A stretch of 5,883 nt of DNA from Promethearchaeota archaeon (GCA_019057975.1 JAHLWJ010000293.1:1-5883); one strand, 5' to 3'; positions 1-5,877 are shown, counted from the first letter of the stretch. Notes: generated from the sequence alone by a model not told the origin. Made by a program: numbers and translations.

Positions 1-676
1 TACATTCCATGAAATTTTGCGTAACGGTTTCACATGCTTTATTATATCTTTGACAAAACTTTTTTAACTGTAAAGAGATTCCCTCTGATGGTAAGATTGT
101 AAAACAATCCCAACTATCTTTAAAACCAGAAATCTGACTCGGGGGAGTATTTTTCAACACAGATTTTAGACTACCATCTGATAGACTTTTGCTAACGCGG
201 TCCATAATGCTTCTTAATTCACTTTTAGCTTCAAGCTGGCAAAGAAAGACATAATATTTTAAGAGATCTTCTGCTTGTTTTGCTTTTTCAGAATCGATAA
301 TTTTCCATCCACTTGCTTTTTTACAACCTATTTCCTTATCTTCAAGATTAGAAAAATTCGTAGGGTAAATCCAACATTGTGGAGGTTTGATCCCTGAACT
401 ATGGACAAGACATCCATTTATTTTCTTATCATATAAAAAACATTTTCTTTTTTCATCATCAAACCTTAATTTAAAACTAAAAACATCACTTCGAATAAAA
501 TCCTTTTTAACAGCATAACCCCGTTTAATATATTCTTCAGCTAATTTTTTAGGGACATCAATTTTAATTGAACAACAATCACCATTGCACACATCTAAGC
601 AATTTGGACCTTCTATTGCTGAACTCATTAAATAATTATATCTTTCAATAATTTCCCAAAATCTATTACGCTTCAC
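1..676 (-). CDS. YkgJ-type cysteine cluster (putative zinc or iron-sulfur binding) protein, C-terminus beyond window edge
   Basis: An open frame on the minus strand reads 225 codons without a stop and leaves the window at position 1, so the C-terminus is missing. Numbered from the GTG at 676-674, it has the cysteine spacing of the YkgJ/CxxCxxCC family (PF03692). A first cluster, NCLDVCNGDCC, has Cys26, 30, 34 and 35. KCFLYD follows with Cys79, then GCLVH with Cys89, then KPPQCWIYPT with Cys101, then Cys118. In the family these cysteines are thought to bind zinc or an Fe-S cluster; the biochemical role is mostly unknown. The region after residue 120 is helical and has further cysteines (146, 191, 208, 215, 225) outside the usual core. 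An in-frame TAA lies just upstream at 697-695. The GTG start keeps a plausible N-terminal helix (RNRFWEIIERYNYLM); the alternative is ATG at 628, which still precedes Cys26. No ribosome binding site is clear. It is divergent from the 703-residue gene. The family call is fairly sure; the function is not known. Confidence 0.8.
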   Translation of the reverse strand, partial: MKRNRFWEIIERYNYLMSSAIEGPNCLDVCNGDCCSIKIDVPKKLAEEYIKRGYAVKKDFIRSDVFSFKLRFDDEKRKCFLYDKKINGCLVHSSGIKPPQCWIYPTNFSNLEDKEIGCKKASGWKIIDSEKAKQAEDLLKYYVFLCQLEAKSELRSIMDRVSKSLSDGSLKSVLKNTPPSQISGFKDSWDCFTILPSEGISLQLKKFCQRYNKACETVTQNFMEC

Positions 677-724
677 AATATTTTTGTCGTTATTTAGTTA
701 AAATTCAACTGAAACAAGAATGGT

Positions 725-740
725 TAGTATATAAAAATTT
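725..740 (-). promoter_or_regulatory. Candidate TATA box for the minus-strand cysteine cluster gene
   Basis: Read on the minus strand, this stretch is ATTTTTATATAC. It lies about 55 bases upstream of the GTG at 676. An archaeal TATA box starts transcription about 25 bases downstream, which would put the start near 705 and give a leader of about 30 bases. This rests on composition and spacing only, in a region that is AT-rich throughout. Confidence 0.4.
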
Positions 741-815
741 ATTTTTTTATGCTTTTCTAAAGATATAAAAATCTATATTTTTTTGTTATTTATATAATTT
801 TGATAACAAATTTTG

Positions 816-824
816 TATAAAAAT
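816..824 (+). promoter_or_regulatory. Candidate TATA box for the 703-residue protein gene
   Basis: TATAAAAAT lies 41 bases upstream of the ATG at 866, which would give a transcription start near 842-845 and a leader of about 20 bases. A competing candidate is TTTATATAA at 789-797, which would give a leader of about 45 bases. A weak purine-rich stretch, GAGAAG (852-857), precedes the ATG and could act as a Shine-Dalgarno site. Confidence 0.45.
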
Positions 825-865
825 TTTTCTAAATCAAAATAATTCAAATACGAGAAGAATAAACA

Positions 866-2977
866 ATGTCAGAAAACCTTATAGTTATAGATATTACCGA
901 TGAGGAACACATAGTTCTCGATGGTTCGCAAAATCTTAAAGAAATATCAGGCAAAGGAACACTTGTTGTGAAAAATCCAACACAAAGAAGTAGATTATGG
1001 AATTTATTGTGTAATGTTAAAGAAATTGTAAACACTTCATTGGAATCGAAAGAACTTACACTAGGAACGTTAAATCCTGCTCAAGATTTTAGTAAAGAGT
1101 ATGAAATAAAAGATCTTAAAGGCGCTTCTTTAAAGGTTGAGGAAATCTTTGATACAGATAAATCAGATTCTGGTAAAGTAAATAATGCATTTCTCTACAA
1201 AACAGATAATAAATGTAGTCTAAAACTCGTACTCACAAATCCTTTAAACTTACCTATCTTAGAAATAAAAGTTAAAAGGGACATGCCTGCTTTTATTCAG
1301 GAAATTGAAATGAGGGATCCTAGTCATGGTGATGCTAGTTTAAAAGAAGAAGAGGGTAAAAGAATTCTCGCTTGGGAGCTCTCATCTTTAGATGCTCAAG
1401 CTAATGCTGAGCTTGAAATTTTCTTTACCGTGAATATTAAGGAATTAGCTGCCCAAGAACTCGGTGCTTTAAAGGTGAACTATCTAGTTAATAATTATAA
1501 ACTAACTATGATGAATCCCGAAGTTAGAGGGTTAACAGATTCAATGAGTGGAATTGATAGAGATGAAGGCACTCAACCGGGCATATGGGATTGTAATGTT
1601 GAATTTATTAATGAATCTGAATTCCAAGTAAAACTAGAAGACACAAAGGTAACTCAAAAAATTGCTACTGGTAGTGAGATGGTTGTTTCGCAGACGCCTG
1701 ACAAAGTCTTAAATCCTGATGAATCATGGGATTTTGATTTTCAAGTTGAGGCTAAGGATGTACCTGAATTAAGCTCAGAAATAGGATTTACACCATTGTT
1801 TGTGGTAATTCCTAGAGTTGTTGGTGAAATTATAAAAGAATCAACAATTTATGATGTGTTAAGCGCAACTATTGATAAAGCGATAAATCCACCAGAAGTT
1901 GATGCTTATGCTAATACTGATATGTCAATTGTCAATACAATCGTAAATGAGGGTTCTTCAATAATCGAAAAGTTTTTCTTATCAGATGAGATTCCTACTG
2001 ATTTTATTCCTCCTTTAGTTAAAGATATAAAAATTACTTTAGGAGATATAGATATAAGTTCAAGGGAAGAATTTGTTCAAAAGATATTATTGGATCCGAG
2101 TGATCAAGATTTCTCTAAAAAACACAAAATTTATGTTGAGTTATTTAACCTTACAAATGAATTTCTTGCAGGAAAAAAGATGGTAATTTCATATCCTCTT
2201 TTAGCAAGAAATCCTCGTCCACCTACTGAAACAAAATACATGACACCGGTGAAAATAGAGATTAATAGTCCCGTAGAGGGTAAATCGTTTATTAGAAGAC
2301 CAGATGAAGAACCAGAATTAAAAGTAAGGTATGTAAAACGTAAATTGAAAACTCTTAAAAGTATTAAACCAGGACTTACTGAAGGAGAATTTAGCATTGG
2401 AGTTAGGGTACAAAATAAAGGAGATGTAGAATTAGAAAATGTGCTAGTAAAAGAAATTATTCCAACCGGTTTTAGCCTAACTGAATTTACACCTCCAGCT
2501 AATGCAACTCATGAAGTGGTGCAAGTAGGAGATCTATCAGAATTACATGTAAGGGTTATTGAGATAAAAGGTGGTTCATCCGTAAGCATTAACTACAATT
2601 GCTCTGGCTCAGGAGATTATCCTCGAACTGAACCTGTTATTATCGTTTTAGGTCGGGGCGAAGGAGAATCATCAAGTTCTTCAGGAGCGCCTCCAACAGG
2701 CACAGAAACACCAGAAGCGCATGTAGCACATTCACAACTAAGCATGATCCATGATATCTTTATTGATCTTTCTAAACAGGTAGATCAAGCAATTACAGGA
2801 GAAAAACTCGGTGATATTTTAGAAGGGAAAAGAGATGCATTACCTCCAGGGCCCATACTTCATCAAATATTAGCATTTGCTAAAGATATGAAAGCCCTTG
2901 GTAATAAAATAATCGTTGGTTCATTGAGAGACGAAGTTATGGATAAGTTAAATGATTTAAAAAGCAAATATGTATGA
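866..2977 (+). CDS. Uncharacterised cytosolic multi-domain protein: Ig/DUF11-like beta-sandwich units, low-complexity linker, helical C-terminal tail
   Basis: I do not recognise this 703-residue protein as a named family. It is mostly alternating beta-strand sequence. Three units show the DUF11-like pattern of a strand with Asn, a strand of alternating hydrophobics, then 'x-Pro-x-Phe'. They lie near residues 117-190 (LVLTNPLNL then RDMPAF), 351-445 (IVNTIVNEG then DEIPTDFIPP) and 508-580 (VRVQNKGDVELENV then EIIPTGF). Two further beta-rich units, about 31-90 and 238-315, share a W-x(n)-CNV motif. Residues 597-625 form a Ser/Gly/Pro/Thr-rich linker. Residues 626-703 look helical, with a PPGP break at 660-663. 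There is no signal peptide or membrane segment, and an in-frame TAA at 860-862, directly before the ATG, rules out a longer N-terminus. DUF11 domains are usually known from surface proteins, so a cytosolic chain is unusual. A scaffold or adaptor role is only an inference. It is the first gene after a divergent promoter and is followed by T-runs, so it is probably monocistronic. The frame is certain; the function is unknown. Confidence 0.9.
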   Translation: MSENLIVIDITDEEHIVLDGSQNLKEISGKGTLVVKNPTQRSRLWNLLCNVKEIVNTSLESKELTLGTLNPAQDFSKEYEIKDLKGASLKVEEIFDTDKSDSGKVNNAFLYKTDNKCSLKLVLTNPLNLPILEIKVKRDMPAFIQEIEMRDPSHGDASLKEEEGKRILAWELSSLDAQANAELEIFFTVNIKELAAQELGALKVNYLVNNYKLTMMNPEVRGLTDSMSGIDRDEGTQPGIWDCNVEFINESEFQVKLEDTKVTQKIATGSEMVVSQTPDKVLNPDESWDFDFQVEAKDVPELSSEIGFTPLFVVIPRVVGEIIKESTIYDVLSATIDKAINPPEVDAYANTDMSIVNTIVNEGSSIIEKFFLSDEIPTDFIPPLVKDIKITLGDIDISSREEFVQKILLDPSDQDFSKKHKIYVELFNLTNEFLAGKKMVISYPLLARNPRPPTETKYMTPVKIEINSPVEGKSFIRRPDEEPELKVRYVKRKLKTLKSIKPGLTEGEFSIGVRVQNKGDVELENVLVKEIIPTGFSLTEFTPPANATHEVVQVGDLSELHVRVIEIKGGSSVSINYNCSGSGDYPRTEPVIIVLGRGEGESSSSSGAPPTGTETPEAHVAHSQLSMIHDIFIDLSKQVDQAITGEKLGDILEGKRDALPPGPILHQILAFAKDMKALGNKIIVGSLRDEVMDKLNDLKSKYV
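2654..2740 (+). other. Low-complexity Ser/Gly/Pro/Thr linker within the 703-residue protein
   Basis: Residues 597-625 begin with GRGEGESSSSSGAPP and continue with Thr, Pro, Glu and Ala-His residues. They separate the last beta-sandwich unit from the helical tail. Such stretches are normally flexible, so the tail is probably an independently folded or partner-binding module. Confidence 0.65.
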
Positions 2978-2997
2978 TTCTTTTTATTAAATTTATT

Positions 2998-3020
2998 TCT
3001 ATTTTTTTCCAATTTTTTTA
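2998..3020 (+). terminator. Poly-T terminator after the 703-residue gene
   Basis: Two runs of seven T (3002-3008 and 3013-3019) lie 25 to 42 bases after the TGA at 2975-2977. Archaeal RNA polymerase terminates at such T-runs without needing a hairpin, and none is seen here. This supports separate transcription of the next gene. Confidence 0.6.
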
Positions 3021-3026
3021 TGGTTG

Positions 3027-3056
3027 TCATTAAAATCCATTAAAAGTCATTTAAGG
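3027..3056. repeat. Three imperfect 10-bp tandem repeats
   Basis: TCATTAAAAT, CCATTAAAAG and TCATTTAAGG lie head to tail, with a degenerate continuation starting TCA at 3057. The 10-bp period equals about one helical turn, so each unit would face the same side of the DNA. The repeat sits between the T-runs after the upstream gene and the promoter of the 3174 gene, where it could be a protein-binding site or chance in A/T-rich DNA. Confidence 0.45.
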
Positions 3057-3121
3057 TCAATAGCAAAAAGTTCTTCTCTTGATAAATTTTCCAGTCTAAT
3101 AACTAAAATCATAATATTAAT

Positions 3122-3136
3122 AAGTTAAATTAAAAA
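3122..3136 (+). promoter_or_regulatory. Weak TATA-like candidate upstream of the membrane methyltransferase gene
   Basis: AGTTAAATTAAAAAC contains the A/T core TTAAATTAAAA about 40 bases before the ATG at 3174. The spacing suits an archaeal TATA box with a short leader. It is not distinctive in this A/T-rich gap. Confidence 0.25.
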
Positions 3137-3173
3137 CTAGATTTTAACCTATTTCAAAAACATAGTTGATAAA

Positions 3174-3815
3174 ATGATACTTTTAATAACGATTGTTTTA
3201 GTATTTATTTTTTTATCAAATCTTTTTATATACTGGAAAATATTTCTAAAAGTAAAGTATAAAAATAACAAATTAGTTAGGTTTTTTTATAAGATATTTC
3301 CTATAGTATGGACATTTACATTTATAACGATACCTATAATTAATTCAAGCTTTTTAAGAGCTTATTTTCCTGAAAATTCGAGTTATTTCGATGACTATTG
3401 GATTTTATTTGCATTGCTAGGTATAACTTTCATCATTATTGGTATAAGTTTTGCCAAAAAAGCAAGAGAAGTATATAGAGTCAAACCTATGGACGAAAAA
3501 AGTTCTGAATTGATTACTTCCGGTATTTTTAGAATTATTAGACATCCAGTCTATTCAGGAGGGTTAATTATTTTTCTTGGAGCTGCATTGATATCAGATT
3601 CACTTATTTCATTGATTCTATGTCCTATAATTTATGTAATTTTAGAATCCCATGCTTCAATTGAAGAGAAATTAATCCTTATTCCAAAATATGGCGATAA
3701 ATATGAAAAGTTTAAAGATAAGACTCCATATCGTATTATTCCAACACCATTGAACTTTTTGCTAATAATTATCGCAGTTATAATAGTATATGTAGGATTT
3801 TTAAATATTAGTTAA
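3174..3815 (+). CDS. Integral membrane methyltransferase, isoprenylcysteine carboxyl methyltransferase (ICMT)/PEMT-like
   Basis: This 213-residue protein has hydrophobic segments near residues 1-20, 43-58, 75-93, 128-157 (a hairpin or two helices) and 192-210. The C-terminal half holds the family signature: SGIFRIIRHPVYSGG (116-130; Arg123, His124, Pro125, Tyr127, Gly129), then ASIEEKL (Glu164, Glu165), then PKYGDKYEKF and YRIIP (about 171-190). In ICMT, PEMT and NnrU-like enzymes the RHPxYxG and EE elements form the S-adenosylmethionine pocket at the membrane face. Known family members methylate prenylcysteine carboxylates or phospholipid headgroups; the substrate here cannot be read from sequence. 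The catalytic core looks intact. The extra C-terminal membrane segment after the signature is somewhat unusual. The ATG is the first start codon after an in-frame TAG at 3138-3140, and no strong ribosome binding site is present. It is separated by 196 bases from the gene upstream and is convergent with the gene downstream. The family is fairly sure; the substrate is unknown. Confidence 0.85.
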   Translation: MILLITIVLVFIFLSNLFIYWKIFLKVKYKNNKLVRFFYKIFPIVWTFTFITIPIINSSFLRAYFPENSSYFDDYWILFALLGITFIIIGISFAKKAREVYRVKPMDEKSSELITSGIFRIIRHPVYSGGLIIFLGAALISDSLISLILCPIIYVILESHASIEEKLILIPKYGDKYEKFKDKTPYRIIPTPLNFLLIIIAVIIVYVGFLNIS

Positions 3816-3821
3816 AACCTT

Positions 3822-3842
3822 ACATTTTTCAATAATTTTCCT
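3822..3842 (+). terminator. T-rich terminator after the membrane methyltransferase gene
   Basis: ACATTTTTC followed by AATAATTTTCC lies 10 to 27 bases after the TAA at 3813-3815. The T-runs are short (five and four), so this is a weaker candidate than the one after the 703-residue gene. Confidence 0.35.
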
Positions 3843-3852
3843 TTAATCTAAG

Positions 3853-3883
3853 AAGACCTGCCTAAATTTATAAATCCTGTCTT
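3853..3883. repeat. Short inverted repeat enclosing an A/T palindrome in the convergent gap
   Basis: AAGAC (3853-3857) and GTCTT (3879-3883) could pair as a 5-bp stem. Inside lies the perfect palindrome ATTTATAAAT (3866-3875). It sits between two convergent genes, where it could assist termination in both directions. The stem is short and may be chance. Confidence 0.3.
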
Positions 3884-3892
3884 GGAATTCTT

Positions 3893-3906
3893 AAAAAGAT
3901 AAAAAA
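3893..3906 (-). terminator. Poly-T terminator (minus strand) after the PIMT-like gene
   Basis: On the minus strand the sequence after the stop codon at 3940-3938 reaches T-runs of six (3906-3901) and five (3897-3893), separated by ATC. This is the T-rich pattern used by archaeal RNA polymerase for intrinsic termination. Confidence 0.5.
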
Positions 3907-3937
3907 GCTGAAGATTTGGATTAAAATCTACTAATAC

Positions 3938-5188
3938 TTAATAAATAGATTCAATTCTCTTCATTTCTTTTGCTAAAATGCTTAATAAAATATTTATTTC
4001 TTCGATTTGATTATTTAATAACTTAATCTTCTGTTCAATTACCGTAGCATCAGTTAAATTTTGGTTTTCTAATTCTTTTCTAATAATATTGTAAGATCTT
4101 ATCTGATTAAGAATTTGTTGCATTCTTTTTATTTTAATTTCGAAATCTCTTTTATATTTTTTGAGCTTTTCAAATGTGTTCTCGATTCTCTCAACAATGT
4201 TAAAACATTTATCGATGTTTTCTTCTTTTTTTAAATTCAGGACATTATTTACAATGTCTTCCAAATGAGATAATACATTTTTGCGTTCTTTCACGCTAAT
4301 TGGTTTAGTTTTGATAATTGGGTCAAGAGTAATTTTATCAAGAATGCTTGTATTATATTTAATTTCTATTTTATTTTTTAATGGTGTCAAGATTCCGCCA
4401 TCATGTTTAATTGTAAATTTAGTCATATCTTTATCTGAAGTTTCAAACGCATCAAAATCTGTTATTAATTCTAACTCGTCTATTTCTATTTGAGTAATTA
4501 ATGGTGAAAATTTAACTTTAAGTTGTTGTTTACCAAAAAATTCATCATTTTGTCTTAAAATTTGAGTATAATTCTGCATAAACTCTTGTCCTATTGGCGC
4601 AAACAATACTCCTCCTTCATTATCCAGTTGCTTTAATAAGGGATAAATTTTAGTTTGCTCAATAGCACCAGTTACTAAGATTTTTTGCCAAGGACTTAGT
4701 TCTGGCATACCATTTAAAGGATTTTTTATGTTTATGGTGATTTTATTATCTAAATTTAATTTCTTAAGATTCTCAGATGTAATTCTAGCAATTTCTGAAT
4801 TAGCTTCAAGTATTACAATTTCTCCTTTTGGCGCCAATTTGTGTGCCAAGGCAGCTATATAGCCTGATTTAGCTCCAAGAATTAATAAATCATCATTAAT
4901 ATCTAATGCTAATCCCTGAAGCATTATTGTTATCATATGAGGAGCAGAAATTGTCCGATAACTTTTCGGATTTTGTTCATCATAATAAAAAAGATTAGGT
5001 ACATCCTCGTAAAGCTTAACCATTTTCTTGAACTTGCCAGGGATAAATTTTTCTAAGGGGATATCCATAAATGCTTTAATCAACCGCTTGTCTTTTAAGA
5101 TTTGGTTTACAACCAAGGTATCTAACAAACGTTTTTTCTTGTGCTTTAGTGAATTTTTGAATAATTCGTCTTTATCCAATTTAATCAA
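3938..5188 (-). CDS. Protein-L-isoaspartate O-methyltransferase (PIMT/PCMT)-like protein with divergent AdoMet motifs and a long C-terminal helical extension
   Basis: Residues 20-235 of this 416-residue protein follow the PIMT fold. They include AFMDIPLEKFIP (39-50), LYEDVP (59-64), the hallmark TISAPHM (79-85), the AdoMet motif I region LLILGAKSGY (101-110), the acidic post-I residue Glu128, PELSPWQKILVTGA (162-174), and GGVLFAPIG (192-200). PIMT repairs isoaspartyl residues in aged proteins using S-adenosylmethionine. Here motif I is altered from the usual LEIGTGSGY: Ile replaces Glu, and Lys107 replaces a glycine. The usual Asp of the 'aPfDaI' motif is Gln168. Activity is therefore uncertain. 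Ordinary PIMTs have about 210-220 residues. The extra part has a short beta-prone stretch (about 236-298) and then highly charged helices with coiled-coil character (about 299-416). The start is TTG at 5188-5186; an in-frame TAA lies 12 bases upstream and the next ATG (Met41) would cut into the fold. The gene is convergent with the membrane methyltransferase and divergent from the rhomboid gene. Confidence 0.85.
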   Translation of the reverse strand: MIKLDKDELFKNSLKHKKKRLLDTLVVNQILKDKRLIKAFMDIPLEKFIPGKFKKMVKLYEDVPNLFYYDEQNPKSYRTISAPHMITIMLQGLALDINDDLLILGAKSGYIAALAHKLAPKGEIVILEANSEIARITSENLKKLNLDNKITINIKNPLNGMPELSPWQKILVTGAIEQTKIYPLLKQLDNEGGVLFAPIGQEFMQNYTQILRQNDEFFGKQQLKVKFSPLITQIEIDELELITDFDAFETSDKDMTKFTIKHDGGILTPLKNKIEIKYNTSILDKITLDPIIKTKPISVKERKNVLSHLEDIVNNVLNLKKEENIDKCFNIVERIENTFEKLKKYKRDFEIKIKRMQQILNQIRSYNIIRKELENQNLTDATVIEQKIKLLNNQIEEINILLSILAKEMKRIESIY

Positions 5189-5204
5189 CTTATGATGTTA
5201 AGAG

Positions 5205-5218
5205 AATAATATAAAAAC
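5205..5218 (-). promoter_or_regulatory. Candidate TATA box for the PIMT-like gene, implying a leaderless or near-leaderless mRNA
   Basis: On the minus strand GTTTTTATATTATT lies with its centre roughly 23 bases before the TTG start codon. An archaeal TATA box is centred about 26 bases before the transcription start, so the mRNA would begin almost at the start codon. No Shine-Dalgarno motif is present, which fits. Other A/T-rich boxes between 5221 and 5245 could give a longer leader. Confidence 0.35.
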
Positions 5219-5228
5219 AAATTATTAT

Positions 5229-5243
5229 ATTTTTTTATAATAA
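5229..5243 (+). promoter_or_regulatory. Candidate TATA box for the rhomboid gene
   Basis: ATTTTTTTATAATAA lies about 50 bases upstream of the ATG at 5290, which would place transcription start near 5262-5266 and give a leader of about 25 bases. An AGGG at 5276-5279, about 10 bases before the ATG, could act as a weak ribosome binding site. Confidence 0.4.
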
Positions 5244-5289
5244 TTTTTAACTGTTTAGTTCGATTCTATCTTAATAGGGTTTTATAATT

Positions 5290-5877
5290 ATGATTCTTTT
5301 GGATGTTGAAAATCTAAAGGATGCTAAAATCACTCTGAGTTTGATTTTTTTAAATATTTTAGGGTATTTTGTTTTTAATATTACTTTACGTCTTGATTAT
5401 CTTTTGTTTTTTGTACAGATTAATAGAAATATAATATATAACTTTGAAATCTGGAGACTTGTAACCCCAATATTCCTTCATGCTGACTTAATGCATTTAT
5501 TCTCAAATATGTTTGCTTTACTATTATTTGGGGCTACAATTGAGACTAACTTCAATATCTCTAAGATACAATACTTATTGATTTATTTCACCTCAGGGCT
5601 AATTGGTAATATCTTTTCATTATTCTTTTTACCAATTGATTCAATTAGTTTAGGTGCTTCTGGAGCAATATTTGGCCTTATAGGTGTTGTTTTTCTTATG
5701 ATGGCAATGGAGGATCGTTCTCTTTTACCTTTTGCCCTAATTTATATAGTTTATTTTATTACTGCTTCTTTCATGCCGGGGATTAATATCTGGGCGCATA
5801 TAGCAGGATTATTGGGTGGACTTCTAGGGGGATATATTTTCTATTACAGAAAAAACAGATATGAGATTTCCTATTAA
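5290..5877 (+). CDS. Rhomboid family intramembrane serine protease
   Basis: This complete 195-residue polytopic membrane protein has about six hydrophobic segments (near 14-30, 65-85, 93-114, 121-140, 145-161 and 166-186), the minimal rhomboid core. All the family motifs are present: WR (55-56) in the first loop, HADLMHLFSN (64-73) with His69 and Asn73 matching the HxxxN of bacterial GlpG, GASGAIFG (122-129) with the nucleophile Ser124, and AHIAGLLGG (169-177) with catalytic His170. Rhomboids cut transmembrane segments of other membrane proteins inside the bilayer. The substrate cannot be told from the sequence. There is no extra cytosolic or zinc-finger domain. The C-terminus is a short basic tail (YYRKNRYEISY). 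The frame ends with tandem TAA codons (5875-5880). The ATG is the only start codon after an in-frame TAG at 5275-5277. It is divergent from the PIMT-like gene. The catalytic dyad is intact, so it is probably active. Confidence 0.95.
   Translation: MILLDVENLKDAKITLSLIFLNILGYFVFNITLRLDYLLFFVQINRNIIYNFEIWRLVTPIFLHADLMHLFSNMFALLLFGATIETNFNISKIQYLLIYFTSGLIGNIFSLFFLPIDSISLGASGAIFGLIGVVFLMMAMEDRSLLPFALIYIVYFITASFMPGINIWAHIAGLLGGLLGGYIFYYRKNRYEISY

Larger units (their letters stand above)
677..865. promoter_or_regulatory. Divergent promoter region with three TATAAAAAT copies
   Basis: This 189-base gap between two divergently transcribed genes is almost entirely A and T and holds no credible coding frame. 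The 9-mer TATAAAAAT occurs exactly three times, at 730-738, 764-772 and 816-824. A TTTATATAA stretch lies at 789-797. The outer two copies are well placed to serve as TATA boxes for the flanking genes, and the middle copy is unexplained. No clear operator palindrome is seen beyond short A/T symmetries. Confidence 0.5.

Noticed and set aside
844..1035. A 63-codon minus-strand frame overlapping the start of the 703-residue gene.
   Set aside because: It lies opposite a well-supported gene, has no recognisable motif, and its composition is what an antisense frame of coding DNA gives.
2131..2397. An 88-codon minus-strand frame inside the 703-residue gene.
   Set aside because: Antisense shadow of clear beta-strand coding sequence; no promoter, start context or domain signal.
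866..2977. The idea that the beta-sandwich protein is an S-layer or secreted adhesin.
   Set aside because: No signal peptide, membrane anchor or sorting motif, and a stop codon directly before the ATG excludes a longer N-terminus. The fold pattern alone does not show location.
4281..4493. A 70-codon plus-strand hydrophobic frame opposite the PIMT-like gene.
   Set aside because: Its hydrophobicity comes from reading Lys/Glu/Asp-rich codons in antisense; the minus-strand gene is supported by family motifs.
3174..5188. The two methyltransferase-like genes as one functional module.
   Set aside because: They are convergent with separate T-rich ends, belong to unrelated folds (membrane ICMT-like versus soluble Rossmann PIMT-like), and share no evident substrate.
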